Assembly (NCBI GenBank): GCA_024695935.1
Contig: JAILHH010000034.1
Span: 1 to 64,000 of the forward strand
Direction of reading: 5' to 3'
Length of the DNA stretch: 64,000 bases
From: Acetatifactor sp.
GTDB taxonomy: Bacteria; Bacillota; Clostridia; Lachnospirales; Lachnospiraceae
The notes under the pieces are model-generated. The model ran no database searches and had not been told where the DNA came from. It saw only the letters and a list, made by a program, of their open reading frames with translations. Shown piece by piece: positions 43,929-52,099 of the stretch. A program made the position numbers and the translations under genes. Positions within the stretch are counted from its first letter, which is position 1; every line of letters starts with the position of its first letter.

Positions 43929-44650
43929 TACTGCTCCTCCGTAAGTCCACCGAATCTGCGCTCACGATGGTTATAACTTTCTATAGCCTTTACCAGCTCG
44001 TCCCTGTTAAAATCGGGCCATGGAACCGGTGTAAAATAAAACTCGGAGTAAGCTAACTGCCAGAGCAGGAAATTGGAGATTCTCTGTTCGTTGCAGGTTC
44101 TGATAAGAAGGTCCGGATCGGGAATACCTGCGGTATCAAGATAATCAGACATAGTCTTTTCATCTATTTTGCTGACATCGAGTCTGCCGTTTTTTACATC
44201 CTCCAGCATTTTTTTCTCGGCTCTTACGATCTCGTCGCGGCCGCCGTAATTTATTGCTATCTGGAAGTGAAGTCCCGTATTATCCTTTGTGGCAGTTTCA
44301 AGTTTTTCAATGCTCTCCTGAATATCCTTATCAAGTTTTGACTTGTCGCCGATGATACGGACACACATATTATTCTTTGTGGCAGTCCTTATGGAATTGG
44401 TCATATAATTTCTGAGAAGCTTCATAAGAGCATCCACTTCATCCTTTGGCCTGTTCCAGTTTTCCGTGGAAAAAGCATATACGGTCAGATACTGAACTCC
44501 CATTTTGTAGGCGACTTCACAGATTTCCTCAACTGTCTTTGCCCCCTGAACATGTCCCATATTTCTCGGCAGGCCCTTGGCCTTTGCCCATCTGCCGTTT
44601 CCGTCAAGTATTATCGCAACGGACTTTGGTATCTTTAAATTATCTTCCAT
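43928..44650 (-). CDS. uppS: isoprenyl (undecaprenyl diphosphate) synthase
   Basis: 240 residues. Cis-prenyltransferase that makes the lipid carrier for peptidoglycan. Conserved AIILDGNGRWAKAKGLPR with the catalytic Asp, FSTENWNRPKDEV, and the C-terminal PDLLIRTCNEQRISNFLLWQ. In that motif Cys stands where most relatives have Gly-Gly (RTxGE). GGAG lies 7 bases before the start at 44650; the frame opens 17 codons earlier. First gene of uppS-cdsA-dxr-rseP. Confidence 0.95.
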   Translation of the reverse strand: MEDNLKIPKSVAIILDGNGRWAKAKGLPRNMGHVQGAKTVEEICEVAYKMGVQYLTVYAFSTENWNRPKDEVDALMKLLRNYMTNSIRTATKNNMCVRIIGDKSKLDKDIQESIEKLETATKDNTGLHFQIAINYGGRDEIVRAEKKMLEDVKNGRLDVSKIDEKTMSDYLDTAGIPDPDLLIRTCNEQRISNFLLWQLAYSEFYFTPVPWPDFNRDELVKAIESYNHRERRFGGLTEEQ

Positions 44651-44699
44651 AAAATCTCCGTCATAAACATATTGTCGGTGGTAAAAACCACACATGAAC

Positions 44700-44728
44700 A
44701 TTATCTGATATATTGGGGATTAATTCAA
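44700..44728 (-). promoter_or_regulatory. promoter of uppS-cdsA-dxr-rseP
   Basis: TTGAAT and GATAAT with a 17-bp spacer, between the frr terminator and the uppS start. Confidence 0.6.
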
Positions 44729-44741
44729 ATTAAAATATTAT

Positions 44742-44770
44742 AAAAAAGCGAACGCCCACGCATTCGCTTT
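44742..44770 (-). terminator. frr terminator
   Basis: Stem AAAGCGAATGC/GCGTTCGCTTT with a 4-base loop and six T on the minus strand. Confidence 0.85.
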
Positions 44771-44777
44771 TTCAGTA

Positions 44778-45329
44778 TTATACTGTCATGATCTCTTTTG
44801 TCTTTGCCTCAACAAGTTCATCGATATCCTTGATAAACTTGTCGGTAAGTTTCTGAAGTGAATCCTCCAGATCCTTGATCTCATCCTCGGAAACCTCCGT
44901 CTTAGCAAGCTTCTTGAAGGAATCGTTTCCGTCACGGCGGATATTACGGATAGCTACCTTTCCGTCCTCCCCCTTCTTTTTTACATCCTTTGCAAGCTCT
45001 TTTCTGCGCTCCTCTGTAAGTTCGGGGAATACAAGTCTGATAACGGATCCGTCATTTGAAGGATTGATGCCGATATCACTTGTCATGATCTCCTTTTCGA
45101 TAGCCTTTAACATTGACTTATCCCAGGGAGCTATCTGGATGATCCTTGCCTCGGGAACTGTCACGTTGCCAACCTGCTGAATGGGTGTGGGTGTTCCGTA
45201 ATAATCTACTCTCAATTTGTCCAGCACGTGGGGATTAGCTCTTCCTGCTCTGATGGCAGCGAGGTCGCTCTCCAAAAACTCAAGTGCCTTCTCCATTTTC
45301 TCATTAAAAACTTTTACTCTCTCGTCCAT
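44778..45329 (-). CDS. frr: ribosome recycling factor
   Basis: 183 residues, two-domain factor that splits post-termination ribosomes with EF-G. AAIRAGRANPHVLDKLRVDYYG and the PWDKSMLKAIEKEI segment are typical, as is RNIRRDGNDSFKKL near the end. It follows pyrH, the usual order. Confidence 0.97.
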   Translation of the reverse strand: MDERVKVFNEKMEKALEFLESDLAAIRAGRANPHVLDKLRVDYYGTPTPIQQVGNVTVPEARIIQIAPWDKSMLKAIEKEIMTSDIGINPSNDGSVIRLVFPELTEERRKELAKDVKKKGEDGKVAIRNIRRDGNDSFKKLAKTEVSEDEIKDLEDSLQKLTDKFIKDIDELVEAKTKEIMTV

Positions 45330-45347
45330 TATAAAGCCTCCGAATTT

Positions 45348-46043
45348 CTAAACAGTTACTTCTGTTCCGTTGAATTTGCCCTTCACAGCATTTACGATAC
45401 TGTTTTCTTCATTCAGTCCGAACACTCTCATGGGCATCTTGTTGTCCCTTGCCAGAATTGATGCCGTCATATCCACTACCTGGAGGTTATTGGCCACAAC
45501 ATCGTCGATGGAGACAACATCGTATTTCTTTGCATTGGGATTTTTAGCAGGGTCTGAATCATATACACCGTCAATGGCTTTTGCCAGCATGATCACATCC
45601 GCTTCAACCTCGATGGCACGAAGCACCACGCCTGTATCGGTTGAAAAATACGGATGACCTGTGCCGCCTGCAAAAAATACGACCATTCCGCGCTCAAAAT
45701 ATTTATTTGCTCTGTCCTTTGAAAAAAGCTTTGTAAAAGAACCTATCTCAAAGGGAGTCAGGATATTTGTCATCATGCCTACGCTTCTGAAGATCTCGGA
45801 AACATAGATACAATTCATGACCGTGGCTAACATTCCGATCTGGTCAGCCTTTGTACGGTCAATGTTTTCGCTTGAACGACCTCTCCAGAAATTTCCGCCT
45901 CCGATCACGATACCTACCTGGATACCGTCATCCACAAGTTCTTTTACCTGAAGGGCTACCTTTCTGACAGTGGGTTCGTCAAAACCTGTCTTTTTATCAC
46001 CTGCCAGAGCTTCACCGCTTAATTTAAGTAAAATTCTTCGCAT
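45348..46043 (-). CDS. pyrH: uridylate kinase (UMP kinase)
   Basis: 231 residues, hexameric amino-acid-kinase fold; phosphorylates UMP to UDP. Motifs: LLKLSGEALAG, VIGGGNFWRG, ATVMNCIYV, and AGGTGHPYFSTDTGV. Start 46043 has AGGAG 8 bases upstream; the TTG two codons earlier is too close to the ribosome site. Lies between the bactofilin gene and frr. Confidence 0.97.
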   Translation of the reverse strand: MRRILLKLSGEALAGDKKTGFDEPTVRKVALQVKELVDDGIQVGIVIGGGNFWRGRSSENIDRTKADQIGMLATVMNCIYVSEIFRSVGMMTNILTPFEIGSFTKLFSKDRANKYFERGMVVFFAGGTGHPYFSTDTGVVLRAIEVEADVIMLAKAIDGVYDSDPAKNPNAKKYDVVSIDDVVANNLQVVDMTASILARDNKMPMRVFGLNEENSIVNAVKGKFNGTEVTV

Positions 46044-46063
46044 ATACAATTCTCCTGTAATAA

Positions 46064-46921
46064 TTATTTCTTCTTTGTCTCGGTTTTGTAAGCATCAAAA
46101 AAGGATGTGGGATTGACATCAGCATAGCACTGAGAACATCTACCTTCGATAACGGCACCATTGTTGATCTGAACGGATTTAGACTTGATATTACCCATTA
46201 CGATGGCGGATGAGTCAAGGATAACAGGACCCTTTACATCGATATCACCCTTTACGGCACCTGCGATGACTGCGCTGGTAGCTGAAATATTTCCTACGAT
46301 AACTGTGCTGGATCCGATCTTTACAGCTCCCTCACTTACCACTTCGCCTTCGATCTTTGCACCGTCTGCAAAAATCTCGGCTGCCTTTGAATTTCCTACC
46401 ACATGACCTGTGATATTAAGTTTTCCGAGGATGGTTACGTTTCCGTTGACCGAACCGATGATATCCAAAGAACCGTCGGATTCGATATCACCGTTAATGG
46501 TCATTGCGCCTGTAATAAGTGAAGTTTCGTCAAGAACTGCTTTCTCTGTGTTTGCATCCATTTTTTTCTCTGTCCCTCTGTTATCTTTATTCTCTTTTTC
46601 TGCTGCTTCCTCTTTTACGACTTCATCAATTGCTATCTCCGAAGTTTCTGCCACGGTACTGAAGTCTTCCTGCACCGTTTCCTTCGCAGCCTCTTCTGTA
46701 GTCTCCAAGGTCTCTAAAGCCACGGTTTCCTCGGATTTTTCCGCTTCGTCAGTCACGACCGAATCGATGTTTTCAAGCATCTTTTCCAGATCCACCTCAT
46801 CAGCCTTAGCTTCGGGAGTCTCCTCCGTGTTCAAGGCAGCATCCGTCTTAAGTTCTTCCTCAGGAATAAGCTCGTTTACTGCCTGGGAAAGGTCTTCCTT
46901 TAAATCAGAAAAAAATCCCAT
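46064..46921 (-). CDS. bactofilin (polymer-forming cytoskeletal protein)
   Basis: 285 residues. Residues 1-125 are acidic and low in complexity (EEAAKETVQEDFST). Residues 135-265 form the beta-helical bactofilin core with repeated turns such as INGDIESDGSLDIIGSVNGN and AVIAGAVKGDIDVKGPVI. The core ends with a CSQC pair that could bind metal or form a disulfide. The long acidic head is unusual in length. Bactofilins form filaments that place cell-wall enzymes; the adjacent polysaccharide deacetylase fits such a role. Confidence 0.9.
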   Translation of the reverse strand: MGFFSDLKEDLSQAVNELIPEEELKTDAALNTEETPEAKADEVDLEKMLENIDSVVTDEAEKSEETVALETLETTEEAAKETVQEDFSTVAETSEIAIDEVVKEEAAEKENKDNRGTEKKMDANTEKAVLDETSLITGAMTINGDIESDGSLDIIGSVNGNVTILGKLNITGHVVGNSKAAEIFADGAKIEGEVVSEGAVKIGSSTVIVGNISATSAVIAGAVKGDIDVKGPVILDSSAIVMGNIKSKSVQINNGAVIEGRCSQCYADVNPTSFFDAYKTETKKK

Positions 46922-46948
46922 GTTGATAAAACCTCCGTTTCATTTTCA

Positions 46949-47893
46949 TTATTTAATATGATGAACTGCCACGGTTTCTGCGGTGATTGGTAAAATCTCC
47001 GTATCCTCCATCGCCAATATCTTCTCGATTATCTGAGGCAATGCCTCCACAGTGCTCGGTTTTTCGTAGGAATCATGTAAAAGTATGATATCCGTACCGT
47101 ATTCTTCCACATCCGACACTGAATTTTTTACAAGTCTCTCCACGGAGAGCACTCCGCTTCCTCCGTCCCCGGATGATATATTCCAGTCGTAGTATTCCAC
47201 ATCTTTTCCCTTTAGATATGTCACAAGGTCATTCATGTTCACACTGTTTACCGTATTGGAACTGCCTCCGGGAAATCTGTATAAGCCACTGTGAAAACCG
47301 CAGATATCATAGACTATGCTGTCAACTTTTTCAAAGTCGGCAACGAATCCGTCCATATCACTGTATATCTCGCTGTATTTATGAGAATAAGAATGCATTC
47401 CCAGACTGTGACCGCGCTCCACAATATCCTTTACCATATCCGGATATTTTTCGCAATTTGTTCCCACCACAAAAAATGTGGCTTCAACTTCATATTCGTC
47501 CAGAATATCCAGGATCTCGTCCGTATAAAGGCTGGGGCCGTCATCAAAGGTCAGATAAACCTTATGTTTTTTATCCCGGGCAGGTTCATGCACATATTCC
47601 ATGGTGTTAAAACCCGCATCCTGATCGTCAAAAAACTCTTTTTCGGAATTGACTTTTGGGGCTTCGCTCACAGCCTTTGCCCTCTCTATCACGGGATAGA
47701 GCGAATAAAGTTCGTCCACAGTATCCTGCAGACTGTCTATGGTCCTGTTTAAGTCCGTAACCTTAAACACCAGATAAATACTTGTAAAAATGGGCAAAAG
47801 TATAAGGGCGAAAGCCAAAGATATGATCGTCTTTTTTAATCGATTGACACGCTTTTTTCTCTTAGAAGCGTATTGATTACTACCCTCATTCAT
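46949..47893 (-). CDS. membrane-anchored polysaccharide deacetylase (NodB domain)
   Basis: 314 residues. Basic head and one membrane segment (about 22-44), a linker with coiled-coil character, then the NodB catalytic domain from about residue 110: KVYLTFDDGPSLYTD (metal Asp pair), HSLGMHSYSHKY (His ligands), and YRFPGGSSNT. It is expected to remove acetyl groups from peptidoglycan or another cell-surface glycan, outside the membrane. It precedes the bactofilin gene by 27 bp, so the two are likely co-expressed. Confidence 0.9.
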   Translation of the reverse strand: MNEGSNQYASKRKKRVNRLKKTIISLAFALILLPIFTSIYLVFKVTDLNRTIDSLQDTVDELYSLYPVIERAKAVSEAPKVNSEKEFFDDQDAGFNTMEYVHEPARDKKHKVYLTFDDGPSLYTDEILDILDEYEVEATFFVVGTNCEKYPDMVKDIVERGHSLGMHSYSHKYSEIYSDMDGFVADFEKVDSIVYDICGFHSGLYRFPGGSSNTVNSVNMNDLVTYLKGKDVEYYDWNISSGDGGSGVLSVERLVKNSVSDVEEYGTDIILLHDSYEKPSTVEALPQIIEKILAMEDTEILPITAETVAVHHIK

Positions 47894-47983
47894 AAATCAC
47901 ACATTCCGTCATCAGTTTTAAAACACATAAAAATCCTCTCAAACCCAAGTCCTAATATAGCATATTTCACCCTTGTCTGCAAC

Positions 47984-48013
47984 TTAAAAACAACCGACCA
48001 AAGCGGTCGGTTG
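47984..48013 (-). terminator. terminator after the KTSC gene
   Basis: Perfect 9-bp stem CAACCGACC/GGTCGGTTG with a short loop and five T on the minus strand. Confidence 0.88.
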
Positions 48014-48020
48014 CCTGTTT

Positions 48021-48254
48021 TTAAATTACATGCTCAATTGATATGATACTTCTTTCATTGTAACGCCCTTTAATGAGTTTGTTAAAAAAAGCATCCGGCA
48101 AAAAGTGATCTTTGAACAGGTACCAGATGTCCTCCGGCACATTTTCATATTGCAACACTTCGCCGCCCTGCACAAACTCTACTTCCAAAATAGTTCTGAT
48201 GGGATCATACCCCGCAGAAGCTATCGTGCTCGATGCGAATTTGCACCGCTTCAT
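48021..48254 (-). CDS. KTSC domain protein
   Basis: 77 residues. FASSTIASAGYDPIRTILEVEF and LQYENVPEDIWYLF followed by FFNKLIKGRY match the KTSC domain, a small domain often found alone or with nucleic-acid enzymes. Its function is unknown. Start 48254 (MKRCKFASST) has AAGGAG 6 bases upstream; the frame opens eight codons earlier. Own terminator. Confidence 0.82.
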   Translation of the reverse strand: MKRCKFASSTIASAGYDPIRTILEVEFVQGGEVLQYENVPEDIWYLFKDHFLPDAFFNKLIKGRYNERSIISIEHVI

Positions 48255-48325
48255 ACCTTCTCCTTTCCTACGCCCCATCTTTTTTATTTTAATAAAAAAC
48301 GCAGGAAAATGGAACAGGTTTTTTT

Positions 48326-49609
48326 CTATTTTTCAAGGAATTTTCCGACGCTTACAAGCTTTACGCAGAGGGCAAAAAGTTCTGCGGCTTCCTTCATTTC
48401 TTCGAGAGAAGGATATGAAGGAGCGATACGGATACAGCTGTCCTCAGGATCCTTGCCGTAGGGGTATACGGCTCCGGCTTTAGTGAGCACAAGACCTGCT
48501 TCCTTACATTTTGCAACGATCTCCTTTGCGCATCCGGGTATTGCCTGGAAAGAGATAAAATATCCGCCGTTGGGATCAGTCCACTTTCCGATCTCTGCGC
48601 CTTCAAGTTCTCTTGAAAGTATCTCAAGCACCGCCTCAAACTTGGGTCTCATTAGAGAAGCATGCTTTTTCATATGCTCCCTGATACCGTTTATGTCCTT
48701 AAAATATCTTACATGCAAAAGCTGGTTAACCTTGTCATATCCGATGGTCTGAACGGTCATTGACTTTTTGATAAAATCAAGGTTTGCCTTTGATGAAGCA
48801 ACAGCTGCGATTCCCGCGCCTGCAAAACTGATCTTTGAAGTGGAGGCAAACTCCATCACCATATCGGGATTTCCGGCCTTTTCACACTCTTCGATAATAT
48901 CAAGCAGTTCATCGCTTCTGTCATCATACAGATCATGAATCACATAAGCATTGTCCCAATAGATCCTGAAATCCTCTGCAGCGGGCTTTAAAGCCGCAAA
49001 TCTCTTTACGGTATCTGCGCTGTAGGTATATCCCTGAGGATTTGAATACTTAGGTACACACCAGATTCCCTTAACTTCAGGATCGGTATTTACATATTTT
49101 TCAACCATATCCATGTCAGGTCCGGTGGGAGACATGGGGATAGTGATCATCTCTATTCCAAAATGCTCGGTAATGGCAAAATGTCTGTCATATCCGGGTG
49201 CCGGGCAGAGGAATTTAACCTTGTCTAACTTGCACCAGGGTGTTGATCCGTTGACACCGTGGATCATGGATCTGCAGACTGAATCATACATTATATTAAG
49301 GCTGGCATTTCCGCATACGATCACATTCTCAGGTTTTGTACCCATCATGTCGGCCATGAGTTTTTTGGCCTCGGGAATACCTTCAAGCTGACCGTAGTTT
49401 CTGGAATCCATGCCGTTTTCACAAAGCATATCACTGTCCGAATTAAGGGCATCCAAAATCTTCATACCCATATCAAGCTGGGCAGGTGACGGCTTTCCTC
49501 TAGACATATCAAGCTTAAGTCCCTTTTTCTTTGCCTCTTCATATTCAGCATTAAGCTGTTTTTGCAGTTCAAGTAACTCTTCACGAGTAAGATCACAATA
49601 TGCTTTCAT
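48326..49609 (-). CDS. class I aminotransferase (aspartate/alanine type)
   Basis: 427 residues, PLP enzyme of the atypical class Ic group (PF12897 type). KLDMSRGKPSPAQLD binds substrate, NYGQLEGIPEAKKLM is conserved, and the PLP Lys lies in FASTSKISFAGAG. Members in actinobacteria transaminate aspartate and 2-oxoglutarate. It is expected in amino-acid and nitrogen metabolism; exact specificity cannot be read. TTGCCA-17-TATTAT at 49664-49692 is its promoter. Confidence 0.9.
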   Translation of the reverse strand: MKAYCDLTREELLELQKQLNAEYEEAKKKGLKLDMSRGKPSPAQLDMGMKILDALNSDSDMLCENGMDSRNYGQLEGIPEAKKLMADMMGTKPENVIVCGNASLNIMYDSVCRSMIHGVNGSTPWCKLDKVKFLCPAPGYDRHFAITEHFGIEMITIPMSPTGPDMDMVEKYVNTDPEVKGIWCVPKYSNPQGYTYSADTVKRFAALKPAAEDFRIYWDNAYVIHDLYDDRSDELLDIIEECEKAGNPDMVMEFASTSKISFAGAGIAAVASSKANLDFIKKSMTVQTIGYDKVNQLLHVRYFKDINGIREHMKKHASLMRPKFEAVLEILSRELEGAEIGKWTDPNGGYFISFQAIPGCAKEIVAKCKEAGLVLTKAGAVYPYGKDPEDSCIRIAPSYPSLEEMKEAAELFALCVKLVSVGKFLEK

Positions 49610-49663
49610 GACAACAACCTTTCCTTATCCTTGCATTATCGTATACAATCATACACTTTGTAT

Positions 49664-49692
49664 ATAATACAATATGAATTTTCATATGGCAA
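49664..49692 (-). promoter_or_regulatory. aminotransferase promoter
   Basis: TTGCCA and TATTAT with a 17-bp spacer. An imperfect repeat GTATAC..GTATA lies just downstream (49641-49662) and could be an operator. Confidence 0.7.
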
Positions 49693-49771
49693 GAAAAATA
49701 TACAGAATTTTAAAACCGCCGGAGCATGTCCCTCCGACGGTTTGTAAACTGATCTTTAATTTTTGAAAATA

Positions 49772-51730
49772 TTAACGGAATGCATTGTTTTCCACCAATG
49801 CCTTCAGTTCGTCTCTGACCTGCTCGATAACCTTTGATACGTCTCCTGTGGCCTGTGCAATGTCCACACTGCTTGAAGCCAGAGTCTTTACTCTTTCATC
49901 CACGCTTTCCACAATAGCAATAAGTTCCTTTGATTCCTTTGCTATGATCTCAACAGCGGTTCTGATATGTTCATTTGCCTCTCCACTGTTCTGAGCGGTA
50001 TCCTTGGAATCCGCAGCCAGCGAATTAATTTCGTCAGCCACAACCGCAAAGCCTCTTCCTGCCTCTCCCGCTCTAGCCGCCTCTATGGAAGCATTCAGCG
50101 CAAGGAGGTTTGTCTGGTTTGCAATATCAACGACCTTTCTGTTATTGTCCACAAGTTCTGCCAGATCTGTCACGATCTGATCAACAGAAGTCCTCAGGTT
50201 CTCACAGAAAGCGGATACATGAGCCATCTCCTCGGAAACGGCACCGCTCTCGGTGGCATTTAATGAATTTCCGTCGCTTACACCCTTTACGGATTCACTC
50301 AAAGTATTAAAGTGCTCGTTTATAAGGTCGATTGTGTGAAGCAGATCATCACGCTGACTGATGAGCATTGACTTTTCCTTTTCGACCATTTCCTGAGCCT
50401 CGATTTTTTCAAGCTCCACCAGATCCTTTAAGTAATGTACACAGTTTGATCTGTCATTATAACCGTTAAAGATGGCCACTGCCATGTCTCGACAGGAATC
50501 ATATCCACAGCATGAGCAATTGATATTTCTGGATTCCTCCGTAGTCTTTCTCATGGAGTCAAAGACTTTATTTAACTCTGACTCTGTAGGAATCTTTGAT
50601 TTACATTCAGCAGACTTATCGGTGTATTTTCTGAGATAGTCTTCTAACTTCAGATTCTTAAACTGTTTATTTAATTCTGCAAGACGTTTTTCGGGAGAAA
50701 GATTTCTTGCCCAGGCTCCCTTCTTTCCGTTCTTTTTTACGCTCTCCTGAATATCATGGATGTGATAAATGGGATCATCATTATCTGTAACATCAGGATC
50801 CGTACCGGTTCCGCATATACATCCGTTCTCGCAGTTAAGAGCATCCACAAACAGGTACGGGGTCTTTCCGCCCTTAATCCTGTCAGCATTCTTTTTCAGA
50901 TAGTGATACATTCTCTTTTCGCCTTCGATCTGACGGATAAATGCATCGCTTCCAAGCAGCCAGTAAACATTTTCCTTTAATCCGCCGGGCATGGGATAAA
51001 TAGAACCGAGACCGTATTCAATCTCATCCGTGTAAGGCTCTCCGAAAAGATCATTGGCTTTGATATATTCCATCATGTGAGCAAAAGTCACATTGTAATT
51101 TACATAATTTTTGTTGTTAGGATCATCGATCTCCATCTTCTTTGCTATACAGGGGCTTATGAAAGCAAGCTTCTCGGTGATCCCCAGTTCTTTTCTCGCA
51201 TATATGGCCGAGCACATAAGAGGACTCTGCACAGGAAAAAGCTTTGGCAAAAGTTCGGGAAGATATCTTTCGATATATCCCACAACCGCAGGACAGGGCT
51301 GGGAAATGCCACCCTTAAAATCGTGGGTTGTAATATAATTTATATATCCCCAGGTGGTGATATCGGCACCAAAAGAAACATTGATAAATCTGTTGACTCC
51401 AAGCTTCTTTAATCCGCCGAGAACACGCTCATATTCATTAGGATAATCCGCCTTAAAGGCAGGGGCGATCAAAACGGAAATCTTTTCTCCTTTTTTAAGA
51501 TCATTAAAGAATCTCTCCGTATCGTCACGGAATTCTCTGGCATGATGCTCGCAGGCATCAAAACAGGCTCCGCAGGCAATACATTTAGAACCATCCACCA
51601 CGATCCTGGAGTTTTCCTGACCCTCTTGCCTGGTGGAAACACAGGCTCCCATACAGCTGCAAACCGAAATACATTTATTACATCCGACACAATTATCATT
51701 AGTAAAAACAAGTGAGTTAGTTTGATCCAT
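49772..51730 (-). CDS. [FeFe]-hydrogenase-like sensor fused to a chemoreceptor domain
   Basis: 652 residues, no membrane segment. Residues 10-62 are a 2[4Fe-4S] ferredoxin (C14, C17, C20, C24; C50, C53, C56, C60). Residues 80-365 resemble the [FeFe]-hydrogenase large domain with altered H-cluster motifs: SQPCPAVV (C146), ISPCIAKK (C194) and NCENGCICG (C300, C304). Residues 400-435 hold another Cys cluster (CSCCGYDSC..C430). From about 440 to the end is a coiled-coil MCP signalling domain with tip [19 protein letters not shown] and [15 protein letters not shown]. Sensory (group C/HydS-like) hydrogenases are known, usually with PAS or kinase output. Here the output is CheA/CheW control, so a cytosolic H2 or redox chemoreceptor is inferred. 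Confidence 0.9.
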   Translation of the reverse strand: MDQTNSLVFTNDNCVGCNKCISVCSCMGACVSTRQEGQENSRIVVDGSKCIACGACFDACEHHAREFRDDTERFFNDLKKGEKISVLIAPAFKADYPNEYERVLGGLKKLGVNRFINVSFGADITTWGYINYITTHDFKGGISQPCPAVVGYIERYLPELLPKLFPVQSPLMCSAIYARKELGITEKLAFISPCIAKKMEIDDPNNKNYVNYNVTFAHMMEYIKANDLFGEPYTDEIEYGLGSIYPMPGGLKENVYWLLGSDAFIRQIEGEKRMYHYLKKNADRIKGGKTPYLFVDALNCENGCICGTGTDPDVTDNDDPIYHIHDIQESVKKNGKKGAWARNLSPEKRLAELNKQFKNLKLEDYLRKYTDKSAECKSKIPTESELNKVFDSMRKTTEESRNINCSCCGYDSCRDMAVAIFNGYNDRSNCVHYLKDLVELEKIEAQEMVEKEKSMLISQRDDLLHTIDLINEHFNTLSESVKGVSDGNSLNATESGAVSEEMAHVSAFCENLRTSVDQIVTDLAELVDNNRKVVDIANQTNLLALNASIEAARAGEAGRGFAVVADEINSLAADSKDTAQNSGEANEHIRTAVEIIAKESKELIAIVESVDERVKTLASSSVDIAQATGDVSKVIEQVRDELKALVENNAFR

Positions 51731-51887
51731 ATGTGCTCCTTTGCCTCATCAAAAAGTATTTACCATTTTTCGATTCTTTTTATTTATGACTGTAATAAAT
51801 TTTACCATCAAATTGCATAATTTTCCATATTTATTTAGTCATTTTGAGTAAAAATGTACAAATTTACAGGCAAATATATTGGGTCAC

Positions 51888-52034
51888 CTACTTTGTCCTA
51901 AATCGAGTAGGCTGACTCCTAGTCGATTTCAACTCTGTTTCACACCTCAAGGCAAAGCCTTTCGGTGTTCTACAGTCGCCTAAGTCCCCCTCGCAAGCGA
52001 GCTTGCAGGTGGGACCTAGGCTCGTTGTTATACA
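51888..52034 (-). repeat. structured element B
   Basis: Read on the minus strand, it begins TATAACAACGAGCC right behind the rny terminator U-run. An outer helix GCCTAGGTCCC/GGGACTTAGGC encloses CTCGC/GCGAG. Next is GGCGACTG, then hairpin ACACC..AAGGC/GCCTT..GGTGT, then hairpin AAATCGACTAGG/CCTACTCGATTT. The first part has the same order and shared sequence (ACGAGCC, GGCGACTG) as element A at 2486-2611, but different paired bases. The remainder of the 369-bp gap is AT-rich with no other feature. Confidence 0.6.
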
Positions 52035-52035
52035 T

Positions 52036-52066
52036 AAAAAAGCCGTTGCAAAAATGCAACGGCTTT
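52036..52066 (-). terminator. rny terminator
   Basis: Perfect stem AAAGCCGTTGCA/TGCAACGGCTTT with a TTTT loop and continuing T run on the minus strand. Confidence 0.9.
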
Positions 52067-52099
52067 AACATGTCTTGATAAATTGAAACCGGTATGGGA

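Noticed and set aside
49772..51730. Catalytic [FeFe] hydrogenase
   Set aside because: The H-cluster motifs are altered (no TSCxP, no MPCxxK) and the protein ends in a chemoreceptor domain, so a sensor is more likely than an enzyme.
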